A DNA stretch of 64,000 nucleotides from Bacteroidaceae bacterium (GCA_017547165.1 JAFYQK010000001.1:31422-95421), one strand, 5' to 3'. Positions 9,101 to 18,120 are shown, numbered from the stretch's first letter. The notes: a model not told the origin generated them from the letters alone. Made by a program: numbers and translations.

Positions 9101-12100
9101 ATCTACAACAAGCAGGCTGGTGCTACAAAGGTGTTGGCATCGAGCAGCGAGATGAAGCCGTTGAGCGGTTATGGCGGCACTGGCGGTGCAACATATCCCA
9201 CTCTCCAAACTGAAGCATCTCTGCCCAATGGTTACATAGGTGCGTGGGACCTTCAGGTTTCCGACGAGCTTGCTGACACAGAGGGATACTTTTTGGTGCT
9301 TCATGGCACACAGTATGCAGTGAACAACTTTGGCAATGTAGGCAATCTGGCTTTCTGGGCAGAGGGTAAGGATGCCGGTTCTACCGTAACCTTCGCTTTT
9401 GCCGAGGCAACAGTAGAGATTAATGCTGCCAATGGTGAGTTCACCGCCAGCAATGCCAACAAGACCTGGCATTCGAAGTGGGAGAGCAACCAGTTGGAGG
9501 GTTTCTCTCTGGGTTTGAATGCCAACAACATGCAGGCAAGCAACGGTTATCTTAATATCTTCTCTGGCCAGTCAGGTTCTTGCTCTATCACATTGACAGC
9601 TCCCGAGGGTGCTATTGTTGCCGAGTATGGTTTTGACTATGTAAACATTGAAACCGGTTATGAGTTGACACTCACCGTGGACGGTACTGCCTACAAGACC
9701 TCTACAACAAAGAAGAGCCTCAAGGTTACTGACGGTGAAACCCGTACTGCTTCGTTCACTCAATCCGGTGCCAACAAGGGTGTGACATACAGCAACTTCA
9801 TGGTGACAGTGCGCCGCTCAACACAGGAGGCGGAACCTCAGTATGAGGTGTTCACCACCACAACAACTTCGGTGCCTTATCGTATTCCTGCCATTGCTCA
9901 GGCAAAGAACGGTAATTTGATAGCTGTGGCCGACTATCGTCATAGCGGTGCAGATATAGGTATGGCAACAAATGGTCGTATCGATATTCATGGCCGTATC
10001 AGTAAGGACAATGGTCAGACCTGGGGAGATGTCTTCCCCATCATAGAGGGTCAGGGTGCGGCAGCAGCAAATACCAACTCCATGTATGTGGCTTTTGGTG
10101 ACCCATGTCTGGTTGCTGACAGCGAGAGCGACAAGGTGATGTTGCTGACTTGCTCGGGTAATGTAAGCTTCCCTAACGGTCAGCGCAACAACCACCAGGG
10201 TATAGCTCGTTTCTACTCTGAAGACGGTGGTGAGAACTGGGGTACTCCCGTTGATATCTCAGAAAGCATATATGAGCAGTTTGACCAGCGTGCCGATGGC
10301 GGTATCCGTTGCATGTTCATCGGTTCTGGCAAGATTTCACAGAGCAAGACAGTGAAGGTGGGCAGCCACTATCGTTTGTATTGCGCTCCTTTGGTGAAAT
10401 TGACAAACGGTTCAAATGTGAACTTCGTTTTGTACTCTGACGACTTTGGCGGCACATGGAAGGTGCTTGGCGGTGTGGAGACAAGTCCTATCCCCAGCGG
10501 CGGTGACGAGCCCAAGGCCGATGAGTTGCCCGATGGCCGCATATTGATAAGTTCTCGTACCAGCGGTGGCCGTATCTACAACATCTACAGCTTTACAGAT
10601 GTGGCAAAGGGCGAAGGAAGTTGGGGCGTAGCAGCATGGTCAAATGCTAACAACAATGGTACTGTAGCAACAAGCAACTCTACCAACGGTGAGATTATCT
10701 TCATCCCCGTTAAGCGTATTGAAGACCAGAAGCAGATGTATATGATGTTGCAATCAGTGCCTCTGGGTAGCGGTCGTGCCAATGTGGGTATCTACTACAA
10801 GGCATTGGAGAGCTTGAACGACTTTATGACTCCCGACAGTCTGGCAAAGGATTGGGATGGCCGTCATCAGTCAAGTTTCATTGGTTCGGCTTACTCTACT
10901 ATGTGCTGGCAGGCCAATAATACTCTGGCTTTCGTATATGAGGAAGAAACACATTGCAATACTTCTCGCGGTGGTTACACCATTATATATAAGAACTACT
11001 CTATAGAGCAGATTACCGACAGTGCATTTACATACGATGCTTCTTCAAAGGCAGAGGATGTGGTAAAGGCAGGTATTGACAGTCGTAAGATTCAGGCTGG
11101 CGAAGGCAAGTATGTTGGCGAATACAAGGCTTCTTCTGTTGCTACTGTTGATGAGGCCGTTGAGGCTTACAAGACAGCACCAAGTGCCGAGAACTATGTA
11201 GCAATCAACAAGGCTTTGGCTTTGGCTGACCGTATAGAGGTTGAGGAAGGTCAGATGTATCGTCTGCGCAATATCTCCAGACAAAATGCCACATTGTATC
11301 TGGCTCCAGAGGACACACGCTTCACTGCCGCTGCAAGCAATGTTATGACTGCCGATCAGGTATTCACCTTCGTTCCTGCTGCCAACAAGGGCGAGTTCTA
11401 TATGTACAACCCCAACTACAACCTGTATCTTGGCAAACTGGTTGCAACAGAGACCCAACCCGTGGTGATGAGCACCACAGAGAATGCCGGTACATGGAAG
11501 TTTGAGAGCAAGCCCAGTGGTGAGAGCAAGGTAATAAATGTTAACCGCGAGAGTGGTGGTAACGATGGCTTGCATCTTGCTGGTGACAACACCAGACTTG
11601 TGCCCTGGACAAGTGGTGCTGAAGCATCTCAGTGGTTCATTGAATTGGTTAAGGAAGTGCCTGCTGTAGTACCCGCCGAGGGTTATGTTACCGCTAATCT
11701 GCCCTTCGCCGTTAAGTTGCCTCAGGGACTGGTTGCCTATAAGGCGGTAGCTCCAGCAATGGTGAACGATGTGATGTGCATGTATATTGAAGAACTGGGC
11801 ACTGAGGTGGTTCCTGCCAATACTCCCGTTGTGCTTGCTGGCGAGGCTGGTGTGCATATGTTGCAGTTCGTGAATTTGCCTGCTGCTGCAGAGGCTGCCT
11901 CTGAACAGGGTTGGAAGGGTACATTGCGTGCCACCACTTTGCAGGAGGAGTTCTTTGCTCTGCAGGGAGACCAGTTTGTGAAGACAACAGGCAACATTGC
12001 CGCCAACAAGGCTTACTATATTGGTGATGTTGATGTTGATGCAATGCCTGTATCTTTGGAAGATGGTACCGAGACTGGCATTGACGAACTGGAAGGTGAA

Positions 12101-12205
12101 AACGGAAAGGTGAAAACTGAAGTTTATGACCTGAGCGGTCGCCGTGTAGTAAAGCCCGTAAGCGGCATTTATGTGGTTGACGGCAAGAAAGTGCTTGTAA
12201 AGTAA
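6101..12205 (+). CDS. Secreted GH20 beta-N-acetylhexosaminidase / GH33 exo-sialidase fusion
   Basis: A 2034-residue protein. A signal peptide ends near QTLQA (18-22). A GH20 N-terminal domain (about 25-150) precedes the GH20 barrel (about 152-425) with FHWHMTENQ at 189-197 and the catalytic pair Asp294-Glu295 in IGGDEV. Residues about 480-690 look like a beta-sandwich; 785-920 and 940-1100 look like beta-trefoil or carbohydrate-binding modules. The GH33 sialidase (about 1248-1640) has the YRIP arginine motif at 1260-1263, Asp boxes at 1301, 1373 and 1446 (SxDxGxTW type), and ADELPDGR near 1473-1480. Another trefoil-like module lies at about 1718-1848. The end (about 2005-2034, VYDLSGRRV then GIYVVDGKK) is a T9SS-type sorting tail. 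It would remove terminal sialic acid and beta-GlcNAc/GalNAc from host or dietary glycoproteins. Confidence 0.9.
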   Translation: MKKTFLTLALAALALMPQTLQAKVEHLLPKPQQITVNEGAAPFALGGSVTISYNGGAAKCELLEEFFTQNGCTLGQGGTTVRVDIVEIIDGAYDYELYGYENEAYMLKVTSSGITISAVTNTGVIRAAQTLVQMAEGWDGAAALEAVTVKDWPAFKVRGYMHDVGRSFISADELVKQVELFSRFKVNTFHWHMTENQAWRFEVKAYPELTSSESMTRFAGQYYTQEDCKKVLAAAKKHGMIVVPEIDMPGHSEAFERAMHFGMQTEEGKVVLKKVLDEVCELFADAPYIHIGGDEVSTSADYLNEMIAYVESKGKKCELWNPINGIGQDALNHSLAQMWGTRGYLASGKANIDSRYNYTNHFDVFADLVGIYKSNIYYHEKGTPEVAGSISGCWNDRKVADEKAIMAQNNVWANVIATAERTWIGGGKQYIDNMTNTPANLKADGGHGGVMLPNSGEEYEEFKSWETRFLFHKANSLKNEPIPYVKQTNVRWRITDAFPNGGSETAAFGPEAEGKTTSTALLPEVFTHEGKTYYTGMATGAGIYLAHTWGNSIIDAYYDNPQYNHTAYAWTYVYSPKAQTVGAQIEFQNYSRSEQDAAAPAGKWDHFGSKIWVNGEEIDAPAWDNTGVSISSKEVELKNENFPGRTPVKVTLKEGWNKVFLKLPYFNKGYRLKKWMFTCVFTDTEGKNAVEGLIYSPNQCKDEATEIVAAKVSEVKRQMGLYLNDKVGCWPASLGESLNTKIAEIEATYSETMTLAEREAQVAEIEAAAAVVLASLTAENINKPVAGKTYRMYTPQRGSRYVTSYGNGQAVIGEQNPSTNSSVWKFVVRQDGSYDIQNFHDLTYISPASANNTALNTVKAAPNAGWTVNAASVKGLVIIVSGSAQFNQTNSAQNYQVYNWGSGTNTTDTGCMYQIEEVSVNAEEEGAGVPDGIEPPFKTTTIVNGEFAPGTVWYTMQIGSSQHIISDNGTADKISLQTTKTDLAAADLWCFVGNAENGYKIYNKQAGATKVLASSSEMKPLSGYGGTGGATYPTLQTEASLPNGYIGAWDLQVSDELADTEGYFLVLHGTQYAVNNFGNVGNLAFWAEGKDAGSTVTFAFAEATVEINAANGEFTASNANKTWHSKWESNQLEGFSLGLNANNMQASNGYLNIFSGQSGSCSITLTAPEGAIVAEYGFDYVNIETGYELTLTVDGTAYKTSTTKKSLKVTDGETRTASFTQSGANKGVTYSNFMVTVRRSTQEAEPQYEVFTTTTTSVPYRIPAIAQAKNGNLIAVADYRHSGADIGMATNGRIDIHGRISKDNGQTWGDVFPIIEGQGAAAANTNSMYVAFGDPCLVADSESDKVMLLTCSGNVSFPNGQRNNHQGIARFYSEDGGENWGTPVDISESIYEQFDQRADGGIRCMFIGSGKISQSKTVKVGSHYRLYCAPLVKLTNGSNVNFVLYSDDFGGTWKVLGGVETSPIPSGGDEPKADELPDGRILISSRTSGGRIYNIYSFTDVAKGEGSWGVAAWSNANNNGTVATSNSTNGEIIFIPVKRIEDQKQMYMMLQSVPLGSGRANVGIYYKALESLNDFMTPDSLAKDWDGRHQSSFIGSAYSTMCWQANNTLAFVYEEETHCNTSRGGYTIIYKNYSIEQITDSAFTYDASSKAEDVVKAGIDSRKIQAGEGKYVGEYKASSVATVDEAVEAYKTAPSAENYVAINKALALADRIEVEEGQMYRLRNISRQNATLYLAPEDTRFTAAASNVMTADQVFTFVPAANKGEFYMYNPNYNLYLGKLVATETQPVVMSTTENAGTWKFESKPSGESKVINVNRESGGNDGLHLAGDNTRLVPWTSGAEASQWFIELVKEVPAVVPAEGYVTANLPFAVKLPQGLVAYKAVAPAMVNDVMCMYIEELGTEVVPANTPVVLAGEAGVHMLQFVNLPAAAEAASEQGWKGTLRATTLQEEFFALQGDQFVKTTGNIAANKAYYIGDVDVDAMPVSLEDGTETGIDELEGENGKVKTEVYDLSGRRVVKPVSGIYVVDGKKVLVK

Positions 12206-12226
12206 GGAATAGGTGATATTTGTGAT

Positions 12227-12259
12227 ATGCCCCTTCCCTCGAATGGTGGGAGGGGGCAT
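12227..12259 (+). terminator. Terminator hairpin after the GH20-GH33 gene
   Basis: ATGCCCCTTCCC (12227-12238) pairs with GGGAGGGGGCAT (12248-12259) over 12 bp with one G-T pair, followed by TGATTTTG. It lies 21 bases after the stop codon. Confidence 0.65.
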
Positions 12260-12358
12260 TGATTTTGGGGAGGAGAAGCAAGGAAAACCTTGGATGATTC
12301 AGGCTCCCCACAGGAGGGACAAGGATAAGATAGGATTTAAGAGAAAAAAGAAACAGAA

Positions 12359-13042
12359 ATGACTATACTTAAACAACTGAGAACATTCTTGCGTTGGGCG
12401 GTGGGGGTGTTTTTCGTTTCCTCAATATTGGCAGTAGTTGTTTATAAATGGCTGCCAGTGCCAGTGACCCCATTGATGTTAATACGTTGTTGTCAGCAGA
12501 TGGCGAGGGGAGAAAAAATACGCTTGAAACATCATTGGGTGAGTATGGAAGATGGTATGCCCCCTGACCTGGCTTTAGCTGTGGTGGCAAGTGAGGACCA
12601 GAGGTTTATGACACACCATGGTTTTGACTTTGAGGCAATATCCATGGCATGGGACGAACGCGTGGATGGAAAGAGAAGGCGCGGAGCAAGTACAATATCG
12701 CAGCAGACGGCAAAGAACGTGTTTCTGTGGCCTGGGGGAGGTTGCTTTAGAAAAGGACTTGAGGTGTATTTCACCATTTTGATAGAATTGGTGTGGGGGA
12801 AGGAAAGGATATTGGAGGTGTACCTCAACAGTATTGAGATGGGGGATGGTATTTATGGCGCTGATGCAGTGGCATGGCAACATTTTGGGAGAGAAGCAAA
12901 AAGATTGACAAGGGCTAATTGTGCACTAATTGCTGCTACATTACCAAATCCGTTAAAGTTCAGCTCGAAAAATCCTTCAAGATATATGCTTAAACGTCAA
13001 ACTAAGATATTGAGGGAGATGAGAAATTTAGGCAGCATATGA
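12359..13042 (+). CDS. mtgA: Monofunctional peptidoglycan glycosyltransferase
   Basis: A 227-residue GT51 enzyme that polymerises lipid II into glycan strands without a transpeptidase domain. One membrane helix at about 12-33 anchors it facing the periplasm. Conserved GT51 motifs are in order: ASEDQRF at 77-83 with catalytic Glu79, RRGASTISQQTAKN at 107-120, and ERILEVYLNSIEMG at 149-162 followed by GIYGA. Length matches MtgA. It is a single gene between the sialidase terminator and a separate promoter at 13071, and has no clear promoter of its own, so it may partly depend on read-through. Confidence 0.93.
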   Translation: MTILKQLRTFLRWAVGVFFVSSILAVVVYKWLPVPVTPLMLIRCCQQMARGEKIRLKHHWVSMEDGMPPDLALAVVASEDQRFMTHHGFDFEAISMAWDERVDGKRRRGASTISQQTAKNVFLWPGGGCFRKGLEVYFTILIELVWGKERILEVYLNSIEMGDGIYGADAVAWQHFGREAKRLTRANCALIAATLPNPLKFSSKNPSRYMLKRQTKILREMRNLGSI

Positions 13043-13070
13043 GCTAAAAGTGCATTTTTGTAACGTAGAC

Positions 13071-13101
13071 TTTGCAAATTAAAGGAAAAAGTGTATCTTT
13101 G
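13071..13101 (+). promoter_or_regulatory. Consensus promoter of the 13128 ATPase gene
   Basis: TTTG (13071-13074), exactly 19 bases, TATCTTTG (13094-13101). The start codon is 26 bases downstream. ACGTAGA (about 13063) and TCTACGT (about 13118) flank it as a 7-base inverted repeat that could be an operator; this is weak. Confidence 0.75.
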
Positions 13102-13127
13102 TCTGCGTAAATGTATATCTACGTAGC

Positions 13128-14309
13128 ATGTTGGAGACCCTTTTTAGAACCCACCAATACTTATTGGAACATTTAGGTGAGCCTATCAGACGTTCGCTGA
13201 TGGATGAGATAAACTGGCGCGATCGTTTGATTGGTATCAAGGGATGTCGTGGGGTAGGAAAGACGACTTTCCTATTGCAGTATGCCAAGGAGAATTATTC
13301 GGCAAAGGATACGCGTTGTTTGTATATCAATATGAACAGTTTCTTCTTCCAAACATATAGTTTGGTGAAGTTCGCGGGTGAATTCTATAAGGCCGGTGGT
13401 CAGGTGTTGCTGATAGACCAAATATTCAAACTTCCCAACTGGAGTCATGTCCTGCACGAGTGTTACGAGAAGTATCCCTTGCTACGCATAGTCTTTACTG
13501 GCAGTACAGTGATGAGACTAAAGGATGAGAATCCTGAACTCAATGGTATATGTCGCAGTTATAGTCTGAGAGGTTTCTCGTTTAGAGAATTTCTCAATAT
13601 GAAGGCGGGACTTGATATTAAACCTTATACCTTGCGTGAATTGGAAAACAGGCATGAGCGTATAGCCAAGGAGGTTTGTGCAAAGTGCAATCCACTGGAT
13701 TATTTCATGGCTTACCTGCATCATGGATATTATCCCTTCTTCCTGGAGAAGAGAAACTTCAGCGAGAACTTGCTGAAAACAATGAACATGATGATAGAGG
13801 TGGACATCCTTTTGATAAATCAGATGGAACAGAAGAACCTCAGCAGAATAAAAAAATTGTTCTTCTATTTGGCTACGCGTGGCACTGGAGCTCCAAACAT
13901 AAGCCAGTTGGCTATTGATGTTCAGACTTCGAGAACAACAACAATGAACTATATCAAGTTCCTTGCTGATGCGCGATTGCTGAATATTATATACCGAAAG
14001 GGTGATGACTATCCGAAGAAGCCTGCGAGGGTGATGATGAACAATACAAACCTTATGTATGTTATGACACCAGGAAAGGTGAATAAGCATGAATTGATGG
14101 AAACTTATTTCCAGAATGCTGTTTGGGGAAAACATAAGGTGAAGGTGGCTGACAGGATTGGTACTTTCTTGTTAGATGATAAGTACAGATATAAAATTAT
14201 GGATAGCATGCCTAAACGCAAGGCAACGGATGTGGTGTATGTGAATCCGGAAATATCTGTTGGTGAGGGACAGGAAATTCCTCTTTGGATGTTTGGGTTG
14301 CTGTATTGA
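13128..14309 (+). CDS. AAA-type (AAA_14) ATPase with DUF4143-like C-terminus
   Basis: A 393-residue ATPase. The P-loop GCRGVGKTTF is at about residues 39-48, a Walker-B-like segment VLLIDQI follows at about 92-98, and IVFTGSTV (sensor 1) at about 119-126. A winged-helix-like part (about 260-290) and a DUF4143-like region follow. The PD-(D/E)XK residues seen in the 4021-5295 protein are not evident: the end reads KRKATDVVYVNPE and stops soon after, so the nuclease-like part looks shortened. It belongs to the same broad family as that protein but is only distantly similar. It stands alone under its own strong promoter. Function is unknown. Confidence 0.8.
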   Translation: MLETLFRTHQYLLEHLGEPIRRSLMDEINWRDRLIGIKGCRGVGKTTFLLQYAKENYSAKDTRCLYINMNSFFFQTYSLVKFAGEFYKAGGQVLLIDQIFKLPNWSHVLHECYEKYPLLRIVFTGSTVMRLKDENPELNGICRSYSLRGFSFREFLNMKAGLDIKPYTLRELENRHERIAKEVCAKCNPLDYFMAYLHHGYYPFFLEKRNFSENLLKTMNMMIEVDILLINQMEQKNLSRIKKLFFYLATRGTGAPNISQLAIDVQTSRTTTMNYIKFLADARLLNIIYRKGDDYPKKPARVMMNNTNLMYVMTPGKVNKHELMETYFQNAVWGKHKVKVADRIGTFLLDDKYRYKIMDSMPKRKATDVVYVNPEISVGEGQEIPLWMFGLLY

Positions 14310-14320
14310 TAGCAGGAGGG

Positions 14321-14380
14321 GCTAGGAAGCCCTAGGAAAACCTAGGAAAACCTAGGAGGATATAGGAAACCTTAGGTTAT
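14321..14380 (+). repeat. Six 10-bp phased repeats upstream of nifJ
   Basis: Six successive 10-base units (GCTAGGAAGC, CCTAGGAAAA twice, CCTAGGAGGA, TATAGGAAAC, CTTAGGTTAT) share an (C/A)TAGGA core repeated once per helical turn. It lies 12 bases after the ATPase stop and 68 before the nifJ ATG. No TAnnTTTG promoter is clear in this gap. A small hairpin (CAGGC-TTTG-GCCTG, 14413-14426) lies nearer the nifJ start. Confidence 0.75.
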
Positions 14381-14447
14381 AAAAAATAGATTAAATAATT
14401 TTTAACCGCAGTCAGGCTTTGGCCTGGCAATAAAACAATATATAACA

Positions 14448-17400
14448 ATGGCAAAAGAAAAGAAATTTGTGACTTGGGATGGTAATACCTGTGCCGGACA
14501 TGTTGCTTACATGTTTAGCGAGGTTGCTGCTATTTATCCCATCACTCCTTCGTCACCAATGGCAGAGCATGTTGACGAGTGGGCTGCTCAGGGCAGAAAG
14601 AATCTGTTTGGTGATACTGTGCTGGTACAGGAAATGCAGTCAGAGGGTGGTGCAGCAGGTGCTGTTCATGGTTCTTTGCAGGCTGGTGCTTTGACATCTA
14701 CTTTTACTGCAAGTCAGGGCTTGTTGCTGATGATTCCAAATATGTACAAGATTGCTGGTGAGTTGCTTCCCAGCGTATTCCATGTGAGCGCTCGTACCGT
14801 GGCAACACACTCTTTGTGTATCTTTGGTGACCATAGCGACGTGATGGCTTGTCGTCAGACTGGTTTCGCTATGTTGGCAGAGGGCAGTGTGCAGGAGGTT
14901 ATGGACCTCAGCGCTGTGGCTCATCTGGCTTCTATTGAGGCTCGTGTACCTTTCATCAACTTCTTCGACGGTTTCCGTACTTCTCATGAGTACCAGAAGG
15001 TTGAACTTATTGAGGACGACGATGTTCGTGACCTGGTGGACATGAAGGCTGTGAGCGAGTTCCGTTCTCGTGCCTTGACTCCCGAGCGTCCCATGGCAAA
15101 GGGTATGGCAGAGAATCCCGAGACTTTCTTTGCTCACAGAGAAAGCTGCAACCGCTACTATGATGCTGTTCCTGCCATCGTGGAGAAATACATGGCTGCT
15201 ATCAGCGAGCGTACAGGTCGTAAGTATGACCTCTTTACATATTATGGTGCAGAGGATGCAGAGAATATCATCATCTTGATGGGTTCTGCTACCGAGGCTG
15301 CTCGTGAGGCTATCGACTATGCAAATGCCAATGGCAAGAAGTATGGTATGATCAGCGTTCATCTGTATCGTCCCTTCTCTGTTAAGCACTTGTTGAAGGC
15401 TGTACCTGCAAACTGCAAGCGTATTGCTGTGCTTGACCGTACAAAGGAACCCGGCAGCAACGGCGAACCTTTGTTGCTTGATGTGAAGGATGCTTTCTAC
15501 GGTATGGAGAATGCTCCTTTGATCGTTGGCGGCCGTTATGGTTTGGGCAGTGCTGACGTTACTCCCACCATGATTCTGGGCGTATTCGAGAACCTCGAGT
15601 TGCCTATGCCCAAGGATCACTTCACCGTAGGTATCGTTGACGACCTAACCTTTACCTCTCTGCCCAAGAAGGAAGAGATGGCTTTGGGCGGCAAGGGTAT
15701 CTTCGAGGCCAAGTTCTTCGGTTTGGGTGCTGATGGTACCGTAGGTGCCAACAAGAACTCTGTGAAGATTATCGGTGACAATACCAACAAGTACTGTCAG
15801 GCTTACTTCTCTTACGACTCAAAGAAGAGCGGTGGTTTCACCTGCTCGCACTTGCGTTTCGGCGACAGCCCAATCCGCAGCACATATCAGATCAAGACTC
15901 CAAACTTTGTGGCTTGCCATGTTCAGGCATACTTGCGCATGTATGATGTAATCCGTGGTTTGCAGCCCGGTGGCCAGTTCCTGCTGAACACTATCTTCGA
16001 GGGTGAGGAGTTGGTTAACTTCATCCCCAACAACCTGAAGAAGTATTTTGCTGAGAAGAACATTACCGTTTATTATATCAACGCTACCAAGATTGCTCAG
16101 GAGATTGGTTTGGGTAACCGTACCAACACCATTCTGCAGTCTGCATTCTTCCGCATCACCGAGGTTATCCCCGTGGAGCTCGCAGTAGAGCAGATGAAGA
16201 AGGCTATCGTGAAGTCTTATGGCAAGAAGGGTGAGGATGTTGTGAACATGAACTTTGCTGCCGTTGACCGCGGTGGTGAGTACAAGACTCTGGAGGTGGA
16301 TCCTGCATGGGCTAACTTACCTGCTGATGAGGCTCCTAAGTATGAAGAACCTGAATATATCACAAGTCTGGTACGTCCTATCAATGCTCAGAATGGTGAC
16401 TTGTTGCCAGTGAGTGCATACAAGGGTATCGAGGATGGTGCATGGGAGCAGGGCACTTCTGCTTTCGAGAAGCGTGGTGTAGCTGGTTTCGTACCTGTTT
16501 GGAACAGCGAGAACTGTATCCAGTGTAACAAGTGTGCATTCGTTTGTCCTCATGCTGCTATCCGTCCTATCGTTATGACCGACGAGGAGTTGGCTGGTTA
16601 CGAGGGTGAGAGCATCGAGATGAAGGCTCCTGCTACTATGAAGGGCATGCACTTCGTTATTGCTGTTGACGACAAGGACTGTCTGGGTTGCGGCAACTGT
16701 GCCGATGTTTGTCCCGGCAATCCCAAGAAGGGCGTGGCTCTGACTATGAAGGCATACGATGATTCATCTGCGGAGGCAGTGAAGAATGCAGCAGACTGGA
16801 AGTACTTCATGCAGAAGGTTACAAGCAAGCAGCATTTGGTAGATATCAAGCAGAGTCCTAAGAACAGCCAGTTTGCACAACCATTGTTTGAGTTCAGCGG
16901 TGCTTGTGCAGGTTGTGGCGAGACTCCTTATGTGAAGCTCATCAGCCAGTTGTTCGGTGACCGTGAGATGGTAGCCAACGCTACAGGTTGCTCTTCTATC
17001 TACTCTGGTTCAATTCCTTCTACTCCCTATACCAAGAATGCAGAAGGTCAGGGTCCTGCATGGGCTAACTCATTGTTCGAGGACTTCTGTGAGTTCGGTT
17101 TGGGTATGGTATTGGCAACAAAGAAGATGAAGGCCCGTATCAATGCATTGCTCAGCGAGGCTATTGCCGGTGATGAGGCTCCTGCTGAATTCAAGGCTGC
17201 GGCACAACAGTGGATTGATGCACAGAATGATGCAGAAGGTTCCAAGGTTGCCGCAAACGCACTGAAGCCAATGATAGCTGCAGGCGTAGAGGCTGGTTGC
17301 CCATTGTGTGCGCAGTTGAAGGAGATGGAGCACTATCTTGTTAAGCGTAGCCAGTGGATTATTGGCGGTGATGGTGCTTCTTACGATATCGGTTATGGCG

Positions 17401-18014
17401 GTTTGGACCATGTTATCGGTTCTGGCGAGGATGTTAATATCTTCGTTCTCGACACCGAGGTTTACTCTAATACCGGTGGCCAGGCATCAAAGGCTACTCC
17501 TATTGGTGCTATCGCACAGTTTGCCGCTAACGGTAAGCGTGTTGGCAAGAAGGATCTTGGCTTGATGCAGGCAACATATGGCAATGTTTATGTGGCTCAG
17601 GTTGCTATGGGTGCCGACCAGGCTCAGTGTCTGAAGGCTTTGCGTGAGGCAGAGGCATGGAATGGTCCTTCACTGGTGATTGCTTATGCTCCTTGTATCA
17701 ACCATGGTTTGAAGGCCAAGGGCGGTATGGGCAAGAGTCAGGCCGAGGAGGCTAAGGCTGTTGAATGCGGTTACTGGCACTTGTGGCGCTACAATCCCGC
17801 TTTGGGCGAAGAGGGCAAGAACCCCTTCCAGTTGGACAGCAAAGAACCTGCTTGGGACAAGTTCCAGGACTTCCTTGAGGGTGAGGTTCGCTTCCTCTCA
17901 TTGAAGAAGGCTGCTCCTCAGGAGGCACAGGAACTCTTCGATGCTTGTAAGGAGGCTGCACAGCGCCGTTACAAGGCATATGTTCGCAAGACTCAGGAGG
18001 ATTGGTCTTTGTAA
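14448..18014 (+). CDS. nifJ: Pyruvate:ferredoxin (flavodoxin) oxidoreductase
   Basis: A single-chain 1188-residue enzyme oxidising pyruvate and CoA to acetyl-CoA, CO2 and reduced ferredoxin, central to anaerobic energy metabolism. Domains in order: the pyruvate-binding N-terminal domain with IYPITPSSPMAE at 29-40, domain II, the gamma domain near 420-620, and a two-cluster ferredoxin domain with CIQCNKCAFVCPH near 690 and CLGCGNCADVCPG near 744. The TPP domain follows with CAGCGETPY near 820 and GDGASYDIGYGG near 973. A further Cys in the C-terminal part (YAPCINHG) fits the third cluster. All ligands are present and length is normal. It appears to be monocistronic. High codon bias suggests strong expression. 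Confidence 0.97.
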   Translation: MAKEKKFVTWDGNTCAGHVAYMFSEVAAIYPITPSSPMAEHVDEWAAQGRKNLFGDTVLVQEMQSEGGAAGAVHGSLQAGALTSTFTASQGLLLMIPNMYKIAGELLPSVFHVSARTVATHSLCIFGDHSDVMACRQTGFAMLAEGSVQEVMDLSAVAHLASIEARVPFINFFDGFRTSHEYQKVELIEDDDVRDLVDMKAVSEFRSRALTPERPMAKGMAENPETFFAHRESCNRYYDAVPAIVEKYMAAISERTGRKYDLFTYYGAEDAENIIILMGSATEAAREAIDYANANGKKYGMISVHLYRPFSVKHLLKAVPANCKRIAVLDRTKEPGSNGEPLLLDVKDAFYGMENAPLIVGGRYGLGSADVTPTMILGVFENLELPMPKDHFTVGIVDDLTFTSLPKKEEMALGGKGIFEAKFFGLGADGTVGANKNSVKIIGDNTNKYCQAYFSYDSKKSGGFTCSHLRFGDSPIRSTYQIKTPNFVACHVQAYLRMYDVIRGLQPGGQFLLNTIFEGEELVNFIPNNLKKYFAEKNITVYYINATKIAQEIGLGNRTNTILQSAFFRITEVIPVELAVEQMKKAIVKSYGKKGEDVVNMNFAAVDRGGEYKTLEVDPAWANLPADEAPKYEEPEYITSLVRPINAQNGDLLPVSAYKGIEDGAWEQGTSAFEKRGVAGFVPVWNSENCIQCNKCAFVCPHAAIRPIVMTDEELAGYEGESIEMKAPATMKGMHFVIAVDDKDCLGCGNCADVCPGNPKKGVALTMKAYDDSSAEAVKNAADWKYFMQKVTSKQHLVDIKQSPKNSQFAQPLFEFSGACAGCGETPYVKLISQLFGDREMVANATGCSSIYSGSIPSTPYTKNAEGQGPAWANSLFEDFCEFGLGMVLATKKMKARINALLSEAIAGDEAPAEFKAAAQQWIDAQNDAEGSKVAANALKPMIAAGVEAGCPLCAQLKEMEHYLVKRSQWIIGGDGASYDIGYGGLDHVIGSGEDVNIFVLDTEVYSNTGGQASKATPIGAIAQFAANGKRVGKKDLGLMQATYGNVYVAQVAMGADQAQCLKALREAEAWNGPSLVIAYAPCINHGLKAKGGMGKSQAEEAKAVECGYWHLWRYNPALGEEGKNPFQLDSKEPAWDKFQDFLEGEVRFLSLKKAAPQEAQELFDACKEAAQRRYKAYVRKTQEDWSL

Positions 18015-18040
18015 TAGTATGACAAAAAGCATATAATATT

Positions 18041-18079
18041 CACAGACACCTCTCCGCCATAAGCAGAGAGGTGTCTGTG
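18041..18079 (+). terminator. Hairpin after nifJ
   Basis: A perfect 14-bp stem (CACAGACACCTCTC with GAGAGGTGTCTGTG) with an 11-base loop begins 27 bases after the nifJ stop. It is followed by CAAAAAAAC rather than a T run, so it may stabilise the mRNA end or terminate imperfectly. Confidence 0.55.
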
Positions 18080-18120
18080 CAAAAAAACTTCAGGATTCTG
18101 CGTTACATAGATTTGTTGAT

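Noticed and set aside
11045-12259. 404-codon reading frame on the minus strand under the sialidase gene
   Set aside because: It lies opposite the well supported GH20-GH33 frame, lacks a promoter and shows no domain; its translation is typical of a strand shadow.
14321-14380. Possible CRISPR-like array
   Set aside because: Units are only 10 bases with no spacers and no cas genes nearby.
14640-15620. 326-codon frame opposite nifJ
   Set aside because: Shadow of a highly biased gene; composition (many His, Cys, Thr) is that of reverse-strand reading.
18108-18115. TAGATTTG as a promoter for the GT2 at 18121
   Set aside because: It lies five bases before the start codon, has no -33 box, and would place the transcription start at or after the ATG.
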